From Alkalimonas collagenimarina (lineage in GTDB: Bacteria > Pseudomonadota > Gammaproteobacteria > Enterobacterales > Alteromonadaceae): 64,000 bases of DNA. Within the stretch, counting starts at the first letter, position 1, and the number at the start of each line of letters is the position of its first letter. The notes under the pieces were generated by a model. It searched no databases and was not told where the DNA came from. It saw nothing but the letters and a program-made list of their open reading frames with translations. A program made the translations under genes and the position numbers. Shown one piece after another: positions 9,231 to 19,058 of the stretch. The stretch lies in NCBI RefSeq assembly GCF_030717845.1, contig NZ_JAUZVZ010000010.1, positions 62,001-126,000 on the forward strand, in the 5' to 3' direction.

Positions 9231-9413
9231 TAATTCAAGAGCCGTGCCAACTTTAAAAATAAAATTTAATCATTAAATATCAATGACTTATATTAAATTC
9301 ATGAAGTAAGAGATGAGACAGGAGGTAAGGAGAGAATTATACGATGGTGAATTTAACCACTGATGTAGTGAAATACACCACCCTACCAACAAGCAGCTTG
9401 AAGCTTAGCTTCG

Positions 9414-10385
9414 TTATCGGCGGACGTGAGCCAATGCCGCCAGCAATAAATCAGGCCCCGATGTTGCTAAGTGGCCTTTTTCAGATAAAGTACGCCGCCA
9501 CTGCCTGGCACCGGGCACCCCTTGAAACAGACCCAGCATATGGCGGGCAATTTGCCAGAAGCGGGCGCCTTGCTGCATCTGCAGCTCGATGTACGGAATC
9601 ATCTGCTCTACCACTTCGTACGGAGTAAAGGCAAAAGCATCCTCGCCATACAACAACTCATCTACCTGACTGAGCATCCACGGATTGGTATAGACTTCTC
9701 GCCCCATCATCACACCATCCAGGCCAGCCAATTGCTGCTGACAATCGGCCAGCGTTTTTAAACCACCATTCAATGAAAAACTCAGCTGCGGAAAATCCCG
9801 TTTCAATTGATGCACCCGAGGGTAATCCAGTGGTGGGATCTCACGGTTTTCTTTCGGGCTCAGGCCTTTCAGCCAGGCTTTGCGGGCGTGAATAATAAAA
9901 TGTGTGCAGCCAGCATCAGCACATTGCTGCACTAAATCAACCAGAAACTCGTAGCTATCCTGCTCATCAATCCCAATGCGGGTTTTCACCGTGACCGGAA
10001 TATCCGCTTTGGCTTGCATCTCGGCCACACAAGCAGCTACCAGCTCAGGCCGGGCCATCAGGCAGGCACCGAACATCCCATTCTGCACCCGATCCGACGG
10101 ACAGCCGACATTGATATTAACCTCATCGTAACCACGCTCAGCAGCAAGGGCAGCACAACGCGCCATATCCACAGGATCGGACCCGCCCAATTGCAACACC
10201 ACCGGGTGCTCAGCCTGGTCAAACAACAGGTAATCGCCTTTGCCATGAATAATGGCGCCGGTCGTCACCATCTCGGTATAGAGCACCGCCCGCTTCGACA
10301 ACAAACGATGAAAATAACGGCAATGCCGATCCGTCCAATCAAGCATCGGGGCAACGGAGAAGGTGTGGTTGATAGCAGCGGTCAC
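9414..10385 (-). CDS. dusA: tRNA-dihydrouridine synthase A
   Basis: FMN- and NADPH-dependent enzyme that reduces uridine to dihydrouridine in the D-loop of tRNAs. The 323-residue product starts with the DusA-type FMN-barrel sequence [15 protein letters not shown]. It carries the catalytic cysteine segment [12 protein letters not shown], the [10 protein letters not shown] strand and the NGGLKTL / [13 protein letters not shown] phosphate-binding motifs. The length is normal for DusA. In Escherichia coli dusA is next to zur; here zur is about 4 kb away, separated by a toxin-antitoxin operon and a kinase. The 229-bp gap upstream of the periplasmic gene at 9184 shows no other gene. Confidence 0.95.
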   Translation of the reverse strand: MTAAINHTFSVAPMLDWTDRHCRYFHRLLSKRAVLYTEMVTTGAIIHGKGDYLLFDQAEHPVVLQLGGSDPVDMARCAALAAERGYDEVNINVGCPSDRVQNGMFGACLMARPELVAACVAEMQAKADIPVTVKTRIGIDEQDSYEFLVDLVQQCADAGCTHFIIHARKAWLKGLSPKENREIPPLDYPRVHQLKRDFPQLSFSLNGGLKTLADCQQQLAGLDGVMMGREVYTNPWMLSQVDELLYGEDAFAFTPYEVVEQMIPYIELQMQQGARFWQIARHMLGLFQGVPGARQWRRTLSEKGHLATSGPDLLLAALAHVRR

Positions 10386-10489
10386 GATGTTCTCTATACA
10401 GCAAAAAATTAGCTGGCTATTTTAGCATTGAACGACTCGACGCTAAAGTCACTGTAAAAAATCAATTCATACTGCTCAGTAATAAAGCA

Positions 10490-10509
10490 AAGGGGCCAGA
10501 TGGCCCCTT
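10490..10509 (-). terminator. Probable terminator of the toxin-antitoxin operon
   Basis: AAGGGGCCA (10490-10498) and TGGCCCCTT (10501-10509) form a perfect 9-bp hairpin. On the minus strand it is followed by a moderately T-rich run (TTTGCTTTATT). It lies 30 bp beyond the last gene of the operon. Confidence 0.65.
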
Positions 10510-10539
10510 CTAATCATTAATCATGTGGCCTGACAGTGC

Positions 10540-10857
10540 TTACACCATCGCTTGCGCTTTAACCATCTCATTTACTTTGTAAGCTTTGTACTTGGCATCG
10601 AGTCTGAAAAATAATCCAACAGGTGCGTCATATACTCGCTGCATTTTTGCTGCTAGCCCTACGGTCAATTCACTTTCACCATTAATTAAGCAGGTAATCG
10701 TTGACTTGGTCACACCAAGATCGCGGGCTGCATCAGCAGCAGTCAGGTTCTTACGTTGCAGGAAATCGTGAAAATGAGTACCAGCACCACCCGGGGCGCT
10801 AAGCAGGCCCATTTCTGTCAGGTCATTTGCTGTTAAAAACTTAGTACTCTTTGTCAT
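10540..10857 (-). CDS. XRE-family helix-turn-helix protein, third gene of TA operon
   Basis: A 105-residue HigA/VapI-like DNA-binding protein. The HTH is about residues 38-92: FLQRKNLTAADAARDLGVTK, then STITCLINGES and LAAKMQRVYDAP. The N-terminal 30 residues (MTKSTKFLTANDLTEMGLLS) are an unusual extension. It lies 30 bp after the NadS-like antitoxin on the same strand and ahead of a hairpin terminator, so it is probably co-transcribed. Solitary HigA-like proteins often regulate their operon. Whether this one is a second antitoxin, an orphan of a lost higB partner or a regulator cannot be told from sequence. Confidence 0.8.
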   Translation of the reverse strand: MTKSTKFLTANDLTEMGLLSAPGGAGTHFHDFLQRKNLTAADAARDLGVTKSTITCLINGESELTVGLAAKMQRVYDAPVGLFFRLDAKYKAYKVNEMVKAQAMV

Positions 10858-10887
10858 GATGTTATTCCTAGTTTATTGGGATAAGCA

Positions 10888-11175
10888 CTAATTCAAAGCA
10901 GCAATGACGTGCTCTGGATCGCGCTCAATGGCTCGAAGTAGCGCCTTTGCAGGCCCGGTAGGCTCACGCCGTCCTTGCTCCCAGTTCCGTAAAGTACCTA
11001 ACTGTACATCGATTAAGTTTGCAAAAGCCGCCTGCGTTAATTTAGTTTTTTTACGGATCGCTTTTACCTGCACTGCAGCAACAAAGGTTTCACGGGAAGG
11101 TTGGCGCTCACCTCGAACAATTTCATCCATCTGCTGAGTACTTGCCAGCAGTTCATTAAATAGATTGTCGTTCAT
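10888..11175 (-). CDS. NadS/HigA2-like antitoxin
   Basis: Antitoxin and probable autorepressor of the toxin-first module. The N-terminal toxin-binding part (MNDNLFNELLASTQQMDEIV, then RGERQPSR) matches NadS-type proteins. The HTH lies about residues 43-75 (KTKLTQAAFANLIDVQLGTL, NWEQGRREPTG). The start at 11175 is chosen because it is one base past the toxin TGA and the purine-rich GAGGTGG precedes it; an upstream in-frame start would overlap the toxin gene. The product is 95 residues, normal for the family. Toxin-then-antitoxin order is the HigBA arrangement. Confidence 0.85.
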   Translation of the reverse strand: MNDNLFNELLASTQQMDEIVRGERQPSRETFVAAVQVKAIRKKTKLTQAAFANLIDVQLGTLRNWEQGRREPTGPAKALLRAIERDPEHVIAALN

Positions 11176-11176
11176 A

Positions 11177-11488
11177 TCACCACCTCTCAACTATATCTCT
11201 CAATAACTTCAGTTGTTTGTCTGTTAAGCTATCCTGTTCATTCTTCGGATAAATCAGCAGCAGCCTTATATGACTGTCGGGCTGAACATAATAATAAATG
11301 ATCCTTACGCCGCCACTTTTCCCGTGGGTTTGCATGCCCCACCGTACTTTTCGCAAGCCACCGCTACCCTTAATTATTTTTCCTGCATTTGGTGTATTAG
11401 CAAGATATTGTTGAAACTTGCGATACTCATCCTCACTCATTAGCTCTTTAAGCCGTTTCGTAAAAATGGTGGTTTCAACGAATATCAC
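11177..11488 (-). CDS. RelE/HigB2-like mRNA-interferase toxin
   Basis: A 103-residue RelE/ParE-superfamily toxin, expected to cleave mRNA on the ribosome. It resembles the Vibrio cholerae HigB2 type: FVETTIFTKRLKELMSEDEY, then GKIIKGSGGLRKVRW, GGVRIIYYYV and LLLIYPKNEQDSLT. The conserved basic and aromatic residues of that fold (Lys, Arg, Tyr in KVRW / RIIYYY) are present and the gene is intact. It is followed directly by the antitoxin, giving a toxin-first operon. The control region should be 11489-11677, where I see no clear palindrome. Confidence 0.88.
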   Translation of the reverse strand: MIFVETTIFTKRLKELMSEDEYRKFQQYLANTPNAGKIIKGSGGLRKVRWGMQTHGKSGGVRIIYYYVQPDSHIRLLLIYPKNEQDSLTDKQLKLLRDIVERW

Positions 11489-11677
11489 TATCAGCCCTCA
11501 CGACTGCGTCAATGGCGTATATAAAGTAGATTATACACAAAATAAAGGAAAAGCATAGGATGCAGAAAGACGGTAACGGAAGCCAACGAAGCTTAATTTT
11601 AAGTCAGTACGAGCACCAACCTATCGATAAGCCCCTGTAGAGTGCTACTCTGGTGGCGTTCCGTTTATATGTGACGA

Positions 11678-14239
11678 TTACTCACTTGCTACTTTCATTT
11701 CGATATAAAAACAGCTGCCCTGACCGAACACGGAGTCAAAACCGATGCTGCCTGACATGGCTTCCATCAACTCCTTGCTCAGTGCCAGCCCAAGCCCGGT
11801 GCCGCTTTTAGCTCGGCGGCTGGTGCTATCAGCCTGGGAGAACTTCTGGAAAATCTTGCTTTTGAAGTCGTCGCTGATGCCTGGCCCATGATCATGTACT
11901 TCCACCCGTGCTACCGTCTCAGTGGCTAGTACCACAACTTGCACAGCGGCATGATCTGGCGAAAACTTAATGGCATTAGATAGTACATTGGCCAGTACCT
12001 GCAACAAGCGTTGTGGATCAGCTATCACATCAACCGCTCCCTGCAATTGATTGTCCAGTAGTAGTCTGATATCGCACTTAAGCCCATAGGGCTGATTCTC
12101 TTCGATGGCTTGTTCTACTATCTGTAGTAGTGAATGTGGTGCGATATCAAACTGCATTTTGCCCGCTTCAAGCTTTTCAATATCCAACAAGTCATTGATA
12201 AGAAAATTCAGCCGTTTGGTATTACTTTGAGCCACTTTTAATAAGGTTTGGCTTTGCTCTGGCAAGTCACCCAGTGTGCCTGATAACACAAGTCCAAGCG
12301 CACCATTGATGGAGGTTAATGGTGTTCTTAATTCGTGACTGACGGTGGAAATAAACTCATTTTTCATTTGTTGCAGACGTAAACGTTCACTGATGTCATA
12401 GGCAATACCCAGGTAGCCATGGATACTACCATCCTGATGCCGCCGGGGAGTGACCAGCAACTGCACAGGCAGCGCTTGACCGTCTTTTCGATAATAAGTC
12501 CACTGCCTGCTTTCAGAACCATGGAGCTCAGGCAATTCAACAAAGACCCGAAAACCATGGACTGGATAGCCTAGCAACTCAGTTAACTCTTCGCCTCGTT
12601 TTTGAACGGCAGCTTGATCATGGAATAAGGCCGGAGTGGCTTTGCCGATGACTTCACCGGCAGTGTAACCAAGCATTCGCTCGGCTCCGTAGTTGAACAA
12701 TTGAATAATACCGTCATTATCAACCGCAATAATCGATACTTCGGAGGCTGCATCCATCACATTCTGCAGTAAATAGGTTAATTGGTCACGTTCTTGTTCG
12801 GCCTGCTTAATGTCAGTAATATCCTGCACAGAACCAACCAGACGTCCGGCGCTGATAGCGGTGGCAGGTATGTAACGAGCCATGAGATGTACCCAGCGGA
12901 TAGCGCCATCAGGCAAGGTTATGCGATGCGCCAGGCTGTGGTGCCCATCTTCAATCGCTTGCTGTTTGCTGACTTCCAGCAACTGATGATCGTCTGGGTG
13001 AGCCATTTCCATATAACGCTCAAAAGACATAGGTTGCTGCGGATCAAGCCCGAAAATATCGAACACAATCGGCGTCCACTCCAACTCGCCGCTGTTCAGG
13101 TTCAGCTCCCAGAAGCCAATTCGCGCCAGCCGGCAAGTTTCATCAAGTCGCTGCTGCGCCTGTGATAATTCCTGATGCAACTTGTGTTGTTGCAAGTAGC
13201 TATGCACTGTACTGGCCACTGATGCCATGGCAGTCATAAAGTTTTGCTCACTGGATTGCCAGTGTCGTGAGGTGCCTACCTGTTCTGCACAAATAACTCC
13301 TACCATGCCCTGCTCTGATACAATCACAGCATCCAGCATCGATTTGATATCCAAAGGCTTGAGATAGTCCTGATTAAATTCAGCCGTCGCCGGGTTGTGT
13401 TGTGCATCATCAATTGCTAGAACGTTGTTACTTTGCAACGCAGCAAAATACCGTGGGTAGCATTGCTGCCGAAGTTCAGCACCCGAGCTATGTTGTTGCG
13501 ATTTACGCTCAAATAAGTCTTCGGTAAGCAAAGCCGCGCCATCTGCGTTAAACAGCCAAATACTGACCCGCTGCACCTGCAATGCCTCACTGATTTGCTC
13601 AGTTAAATAGCGCCATGCACTACCTGCTGTGGTAGAGAATAACTGCGGCGCAGCCAGGACCCCGGCCTGAATCGCACTTAAACGCAGTTGCTGCTGTTCT
13701 AGCTGTTTAAGCTGAGCTCGCTCCTGCTGCCACTCTGCAAATTGCGCATGCAGCAAACTATCTGCAATCTCCCGCTCAGCAATATCTGCCAAGTCCCGCA
13801 ACAGCTTCAACTCGTACTGCTCCATACTTCGTGGCTTTGGGCCAGCCAGGCATAAAGTGCCAAGCCGGTAGCCTTTCGGATGATGCAAAGGAGCTCCGGC
13901 ATAGAAGCGGATACCATTGTCAGCGACTACCGCCGGATGGTTAACAAAGCGTTCATCCAATAGTGTGTCAGGCACCAACAGAATATCGTCACTTAAAATA
14001 GCATGAGCACAAAAGGACAGTTCCCGGGCCGTTTCACATTCATCCATACCTATTTTTGATTTAAACCATTGCCGATGCTCATCGATGAGCGAAATCAGTG
14101 CAATGTCGGTTGAAAATAGCTGCTTGGCAAGCCGGGTGATACGGTCAAACCGCTGCTCAGGCGCAGAATCGAGTAGCCCGGTTTCATACAGTGCGGTTAA
14201 GCGCTCGGCTTCGTCAGCCGGAAGTGGAGCTGCTGTCAT
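11678..14239 (-). CDS. Cytoplasmic GAF-GAF-PAS-PAS histidine kinase
   Basis: Soluble sensor kinase of 853 residues with no membrane segment. Order: GAF about 25-165 (opening ERLTALYETGLLDSAPEQRF), a coiled coil about 165-200, a second GAF about 205-350, a PAS about 375-480 (ICRLARIGFWELNLNSGELE), a PAS about 490-610, HisKA from 625 with phospho-acceptor His635 (STVSHELRTPL), and HATPase with Asn755 (NVLSNAIKF), DHGPGIS and GTGLGLALS. Every catalytic box is present. There is no receiver, and no response regulator is adjacent, so the partner is elsewhere. It lies between the toxin-antitoxin operon and zur. Confidence 0.93.
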   Translation of the reverse strand: MTAAPLPADEAERLTALYETGLLDSAPEQRFDRITRLAKQLFSTDIALISLIDEHRQWFKSKIGMDECETARELSFCAHAILSDDILLVPDTLLDERFVNHPAVVADNGIRFYAGAPLHHPKGYRLGTLCLAGPKPRSMEQYELKLLRDLADIAEREIADSLLHAQFAEWQQERAQLKQLEQQQLRLSAIQAGVLAAPQLFSTTAGSAWRYLTEQISEALQVQRVSIWLFNADGAALLTEDLFERKSQQHSSGAELRQQCYPRYFAALQSNNVLAIDDAQHNPATAEFNQDYLKPLDIKSMLDAVIVSEQGMVGVICAEQVGTSRHWQSSEQNFMTAMASVASTVHSYLQQHKLHQELSQAQQRLDETCRLARIGFWELNLNSGELEWTPIVFDIFGLDPQQPMSFERYMEMAHPDDHQLLEVSKQQAIEDGHHSLAHRITLPDGAIRWVHLMARYIPATAISAGRLVGSVQDITDIKQAEQERDQLTYLLQNVMDAASEVSIIAVDNDGIIQLFNYGAERMLGYTAGEVIGKATPALFHDQAAVQKRGEELTELLGYPVHGFRVFVELPELHGSESRQWTYYRKDGQALPVQLLVTPRRHQDGSIHGYLGIAYDISERLRLQQMKNEFISTVSHELRTPLTSINGALGLVLSGTLGDLPEQSQTLLKVAQSNTKRLNFLINDLLDIEKLEAGKMQFDIAPHSLLQIVEQAIEENQPYGLKCDIRLLLDNQLQGAVDVIADPQRLLQVLANVLSNAIKFSPDHAAVQVVVLATETVARVEVHDHGPGISDDFKSKIFQKFSQADSTSRRAKSGTGLGLALSKELMEAMSGSIGFDSVFGQGSCFYIEMKVASE

Positions 14240-14388
14240 GAAAATTCCATTGGCTCAGCTGTATTTAAATGGGTTAGATTTGAGTATTCGATGTTTTCAT
14301 AATAATAGCAAATCATCTACCGTGTATTTGTCGGGTGACAGCGGATGCTGCTATGGTAAACTGAAGCAATAAAAGACAGGAGCCCATC

Positions 14389-14829
14389 ATGTCCATTGAA
14401 GTTTTGGTCGAGAAAGCACGCTCGCATTGCATACAAAACGGCAGTCGCTTTACCGCGATCCGCGAAAAGGTATTTCGATTATTAGCTACTACTGAAAGCA
14501 GTGTCGGTGCTTATGAGCTGCTGGAACAACTGAAAGCCACCGAACCCGGTGCGAAGCCTGCTACCATCTACCGGGCATTGGATTTTCTCACCGAGCAAGG
14601 ATTTATTCATAAAATCGAATCCAGCAATGCCTTTATGCTGTGCCATCACTTTGATCACCAGCACCCGGCACAACTGTTGATTTGTGAGCAATGTGGTCAT
14701 GTTGCCGAATTGCACTCTCACACTATTCAGCAACAGTTTACGCAACAAGCAGCTAAAGAAGGCTTTATCATCAGCCGACAAACTATGGAAGCGCATGGGC
14801 TTTGTGCACGTTGCAAAGCAAACCACTAA
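14389..14829 (+). CDS. zur: Fur-family regulator, Zur type
   Basis: Zinc-responsive repressor of zinc uptake genes. The 146-residue product has the Fur winged helix (FTAIREKVFRLL, KPATIYRALDFLTEQGF) and a dimerisation domain with the structural zinc cysteines CEQC and CARC, as in Zur. The regulatory-site ligands include the HHFDHQH segment and HSH. AGGAG precedes the ATG. In Escherichia coli Zur controls znuABC, and dusA is its genomic neighbour; dusA is also in this window, which supports Zur over Fur or PerR. No Zur box was recognised in the 149-bp upstream gap. Confidence 0.88.
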   Translation: MSIEVLVEKARSHCIQNGSRFTAIREKVFRLLATTESSVGAYELLEQLKATEPGAKPATIYRALDFLTEQGFIHKIESSNAFMLCHHFDHQHPAQLLICEQCGHVAELHSHTIQQQFTQQAAKEGFIISRQTMEAHGLCARCKANH

Positions 14830-14934
14830 GCGGTGTAAAGCGTATTGCTGTACTTGTTTATTCAATAAACTCTATCTACGCTTATAATTAACCCTTTGTG
14901 TTGTATCTAAATTAACCTGACAGGCCTATTTTAC

Positions 14935-15408
14935 ATGAATGTTGAATTCGTCAATCCATTTCTCTCTTCTCTAGTCAATGTATTGGCCACTATGGCCAAT
15001 ACCACCATTACGCCTGGTCAACCGCGGTTAAAAAAAGATGAGGTCGCAAGAGGCGATGTGTCTGGTTTAATTGGCATGGTTGGCAATGAAACCAAAGGCT
15101 CATTCTCCATTACCTTTGAAGAGAAGCTCGCGCTTGAGATCATGTTTCGAATGCTGGGTGAGCGGCCACCAAAAATCAATGAAGAAGTCACGGATATGGT
15201 GGGTGAAATCACCAATATGGTCACTGGTGGTGCCAAGCGTATTTTGGGTGAGAAGGGCTATGAGTTTTCCATGGCGACGCCAGTGGTGGTCTCAGGTAGA
15301 GAGCACACCATTACCCATAAATCGGATGGCCCGAAGATCCTGATGCCGTTTAACTCAGAGTTCGGTAAGGTGCATATTGAAGTTAGCTTCGATAATATGG
15401 GCGGTTAA
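14935..15408 (+). CDS. cheX: CheX-like chemotaxis phosphatase
   Basis: CheC/CheX-family protein (157 residues) predicted to dephosphorylate CheY-P or a related receiver. The family catalytic pair E-x-x-N is present in DMVGEITNMVTGGAK, and the start VNPFLSSLVNVLATMANTTI is typical of CheX. The C-terminal strands (GPKILMPFNSEFGKVHIEVS) complete the fold. A TATAAT at 14883-14888 could be the -10 of its promoter. It stops 6 bp before the converging alr gene. No che operon is nearby; the truncated chemoreceptor at the window start is the only other chemotaxis gene. Confidence 0.88.
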   Translation: MNVEFVNPFLSSLVNVLATMANTTITPGQPRLKKDEVARGDVSGLIGMVGNETKGSFSITFEEKLALEIMFRMLGERPPKINEEVTDMVGEITNMVTGGAKRILGEKGYEFSMATPVVVSGREHTITHKSDGPKILMPFNSEFGKVHIEVSFDNMGG

Positions 15409-15414
15409 TACCGC

Positions 15415-16500
15415 TCATAGCGCCGAACTATTGTAGTGAAAATCAACCCGAGGAGTGATATTACACAGCAACTCATACGGGATGGTACCCACCTTAGCCG
15501 CAATCTCTGCCACGGGTAAGCCTTGCCCCCACAACACCACTTCATCACCTGATTGAACAGCATCAGTACCAATATCAATGGTCAGCATATCCATCGAAAC
15601 CCGGCCTACGATCGGGTAGCGTTTGCCATGCACTAATACTGGCGTGCCATTGGGCACATTGCGTGGATAACCATCGCCATAGCCAATGGCTACCACGGCC
15701 AGGCGAGTCGCTTGCGGGGTTTGCCAGGCCGAGCCATAGCCAACGGTTTCTCCTGCAGCAATAGAGCGTACTGCAATTACCCGGCTGCATAACGTCATTA
15801 CTGGCTTTAGCTCAATAGGCATCGCTTGTTGCTGCAGCATCGGCGAAACCCCATACAGCATGATCCCAGGGCGCACCCATTGCTGGTGGCTCTCAGGCCA
15901 CGCCAACACGCCGGCAGAATTAGCCAGTGAGACTTCACCGGCAAGACCTTGGCTATGATGATAAAAACACTGCAGCTGTGCCTGAGTATCCGGGCTTTGT
16001 CTATCGTCAGCGCAGGCAAAGTGTGACATCAATCGAAAAGCAGGCAAACAATTGGGGCTTTGTGATAACCGCTGGTAAGCGGTCTGATAGTGTTCCGGCA
16101 TCAAACCAAGCCGATGCATACCAGTATCCATTTTTAACCAGACCCGGATCGGTGCATCCAGCTCAGCGGCAACGATGGCATCCACCTGCTCTTGCTGATG
16201 CACCACTACTTGCAAATTGCTGGCAACAATTTGTGGCAATTCATCTGCATCAAAGAACCCTTCAAGCAGCACGATGGGCTTCACCACTCCACCTGCCCGC
16301 AAGGATAACGCTTCATCCAACCTTGCGACGCCAAATGCATCGGCCTGTTGCAGTTGCTCGGCAACCTTTAACATACCATGGCCATAGGCATTGGCTTTTA
16401 ACACCGCCAATACTTTACTCTCTGGCGCCAATTGTCGAACCTGCCGCAAGTTATGCTGCAGCGCCGTTAGATCAATACGAGCCACTGGCTTACGCAGCAT
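15415..16500 (-). CDS. alr: Alanine racemase
   Basis: PLP enzyme interconverting L- and D-alanine for peptidoglycan. The 361-residue product has the PLP lysine in VLAVLKANAYGHG, the cofactor-binding RPGIMLYGVSP, the second-subunit catalytic Tyr in the GYGSAW region, and VSMDMLTIDIG. GAGG precedes the ATG, which is only 2 bp after the dnaB stop, so it is translated from the dnaB transcript. The dnaB-alr order is common in gammaproteobacteria. Confidence 0.97.
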   Translation of the reverse strand: MLRKPVARIDLTALQHNLRQVRQLAPESKVLAVLKANAYGHGMLKVAEQLQQADAFGVARLDEALSLRAGGVVKPIVLLEGFFDADELPQIVASNLQVVVHQQEQVDAIVAAELDAPIRVWLKMDTGMHRLGLMPEHYQTAYQRLSQSPNCLPAFRLMSHFACADDRQSPDTQAQLQCFYHHSQGLAGEVSLANSAGVLAWPESHQQWVRPGIMLYGVSPMLQQQAMPIELKPVMTLCSRVIAVRSIAAGETVGYGSAWQTPQATRLAVVAIGYGDGYPRNVPNGTPVLVHGKRYPIVGRVSMDMLTIDIGTDAVQSGDEVVLWGQGLPVAEIAAKVGTIPYELLCNITPRVDFHYNSSAL

Positions 16501-16502
16501 GG

Positions 16503-17885
16503 TTAATCCTCGTCGAAACGATAGCTACCGGCATAGTTGTCGAAGCGGGAATACTGGCCATGAAAAGTCAGCCGTACCCGGCCGATCGGGCCATTCCGCT
16601 GCTTACCAATAATGATTTCAGCAGAACCTTTGTCCGCAGTGTCGTCGTTATACACTTCATCACGATAGATAAACATAATTAAATCTGCATCCTGCTCGAT
16701 GGAGCCGGATTCCCGTAAATCCGAGTTCACCGGCCGCTTATCGGCCCGTTGCTCCAAACTACGATTTAGCTGCGATAGCGCCACCACCGGCACTTTCAGC
16801 TCTTTAGCCAGAGCTTTCAATGAACGCGAAATCTCGGCGATTTCTAAGGTGCGATTTTCGCTCATACCAGGCACCGTCATCAACTGCAGGTAGTCAACCA
16901 TGATCATGCTTAAGCCACCGTGCTCACGGGCGACACGACGTGATCGTGAGCGCACCTCAGTTGGTGTCAGACCAGAGGCATCATCAATGTACATCTTGCC
17001 TTTGCTGTTGAGCAATTCGATGGCTGAAGACAACCGTGCCCAATCTTCATCCTGCAACTGACCGGTACGGATCCGGGTTTGATCGATGCGACCAATCGAT
17101 GCCAGCATCCGCATCATAATTTGTTCCGACGGCATCTCCAGGCTGAATATCAGCACCGGTTTGTCTGAGGTGATGGCAGCATGCTCTGCTAAGTTCATGG
17201 CAAAGGTGGTTTTACCCATCGAGGGCCGGGCGGCAACGATGATGAGATCCGATGGCTGCATGCCATTGGTCATCTTATCTAAATCAACATAGCCGGTAGA
17301 GACACCAGTCACCCCATCGGATGGGTTGCTGAACAGCTCATCTATCTTCTCAATGGTTTTACCTAAAATGTCATGAATAGGCTCGGGCCCTTCATTGGCA
17401 TTGGCGCGCTGCTCAGCAATCTTAAATACCCGGGTTTCAGCAAAGTCCAATAGCTCGGCACTGGTGCGACCCTGCGGGTCATAGCCTGCATCGGCGATAT
17501 CGTGCGCCACGCCAATCATATCGCGGATCACCGCTCGCTCGCGCACAATTTCCGCGTAGGCCAGAATGTTGGCCGCACTCGGGGTATTTTTTGCAATTTC
17601 GCCCAGATAGGCAAAACCACCTACGTCATCGAGCTGCTGGTTTTGTTCCAGCGCCTGTGACACCGTGATTAAATCCATCGGTTGATTGCGTTCGGCTAAC
17701 CGGCTCAAGGTGGTAAAGATCAAGCGATGAGCGCGTAGATAAAAATCTTGCTCCACCACCTTTTCTGACACCCGATCCCAAGCCTCGTTATCGAGCATCA
17801 AGCCACCCAACACCGACTGCTCAGCCTCGATGGAATGCGGCGGCATTTTTACTGCAGCTACCTGCTTATCTTTTTGCTTTTGCAT
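16503..17885 (-). CDS. dnaB: Replicative DNA helicase DnaB
   Basis: Hexameric 5'-3' helicase at the replication fork. The product of about 460 residues has the N-terminal DnaG-interacting domain (PPHSIEAEQSVLGGLMLDNE), then the RecA-like motor with Walker A ARPSMGKTTFAMN, Walker B-type MIMVDYLQLM, and the arginine-finger region NSDLRESGSIEQDADLIMF. Walker A is uninterrupted, so there is no intein. The start at MQKQKDKQ was chosen because GGA lies just upstream and earlier codons fall outside the conserved N-terminus. It lies downstream of rplI but behind a terminator (17971-18009), so it probably has its own promoter in 17886-17970. Confidence 0.97.
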   Translation of the reverse strand: MQKQKDKQVAAVKMPPHSIEAEQSVLGGLMLDNEAWDRVSEKVVEQDFYLRAHRLIFTTLSRLAERNQPMDLITVSQALEQNQQLDDVGGFAYLGEIAKNTPSAANILAYAEIVRERAVIRDMIGVAHDIADAGYDPQGRTSAELLDFAETRVFKIAEQRANANEGPEPIHDILGKTIEKIDELFSNPSDGVTGVSTGYVDLDKMTNGMQPSDLIIVAARPSMGKTTFAMNLAEHAAITSDKPVLIFSLEMPSEQIMMRMLASIGRIDQTRIRTGQLQDEDWARLSSAIELLNSKGKMYIDDASGLTPTEVRSRSRRVAREHGGLSMIMVDYLQLMTVPGMSENRTLEIAEISRSLKALAKELKVPVVALSQLNRSLEQRADKRPVNSDLRESGSIEQDADLIMFIYRDEVYNDDTADKGSAEIIIGKQRNGPIGRVRLTFHGQYSRFDNYAGSYRFDED

Positions 17886-17970
17886 AATTCCGAAATACAA
17901 TGAAATGACCCTGCCATCCTACCCCGAGCGCAGCGGAATAAAAAGCAAGGCAGAGAAAAAATTAGCCATA

Positions 17971-18009
17971 AAAAAACAGGCAGCTCCGTGAGGAGACTGC
18001 CTGTTTTTT
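17971..18009 (-). terminator. Rho-independent terminator of the rpsF-priB-rpsR-rplI operon
   Basis: AAAAAACAGGCAG...CTGCCTGTTTTTT with a GCTCC/GGAG inner stem. It is a near-perfect hairpin with A and T tails, 14 bp beyond the rplI stop. Confidence 0.92.
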
Positions 18010-18022
18010 CAAACCAGACGGC

Positions 18023-18475
18023 TTAGGCTTCGGCAACAACTACCAATTTAACGGTAGCAGTTACTTCAGCGTGCAGCTGCAGGTCGATATCGAATTCGCC
18101 AGTCTCACGTAAAGTGCCATGTGGCAGTTTTACTTCAGACTTAGATACCGCTACACCAGCTTCAGTGATAGCGTCAGCGATGTCGCGAGTCCCGATAGAA
18201 CCAAACAGCTTGCCTTCATCACCGGCTTTAGAAGCGATAGTCACTTCACCTAAAGCAGCAACTTTCTCAGCACGCTCGTTAGCAGCTGTTAAATCAGCAG
18301 CCAGCTTGGCTTCCAGTTCAGCACGACGTTGCTCGAACTTTTCGATGTTGTCTTTGTTAGCTGGTACGGCTTTACCCTGTGGGAACAGGAAGTTACGCGC
18401 ATAACCGGCTTTTACTGCGACTTGGTCACCCAGGCTACCCAGGTTTGCGACTTTGTCTAAAAGAATAATATTCAT
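18023..18475 (-). CDS. rplI: 50S ribosomal protein L9
   Basis: Two-domain 23S rRNA-binding protein with a long connecting helix. The 150-residue product has the signature [20 protein letters not shown], then [16 protein letters not shown], a charged helix rich in Ala/Glu/Lys (about 45-75), and a C-terminal domain ([16 protein letters not shown]). Length is standard. It is the last gene of the ribosomal operon before a strong terminator. Confidence 0.98.
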   Translation of the reverse strand: MNIILLDKVANLGSLGDQVAVKAGYARNFLFPQGKAVPANKDNIEKFEQRRAELEAKLAADLTAANERAEKVAALGEVTIASKAGDEGKLFGSIGTRDIADAITEAGVAVSKSEVKLPHGTLRETGEFDIDLQLHAEVTATVKLVVVAEA

Positions 18476-18510
18476 TCTGAACCCTCTCAGTATTCGGTTG
18501 AACCAGGCGA

Positions 18511-19052
<542 letters not shown>

Positions 19053-19058
19053 TACAAC

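Noticed and set aside
15401-15414. GCGGT-TAAT-ACCGC hairpin at the cheX stop
   Set aside because: Only five base pairs and no T-run; too weak to call a terminator between cheX and alr.
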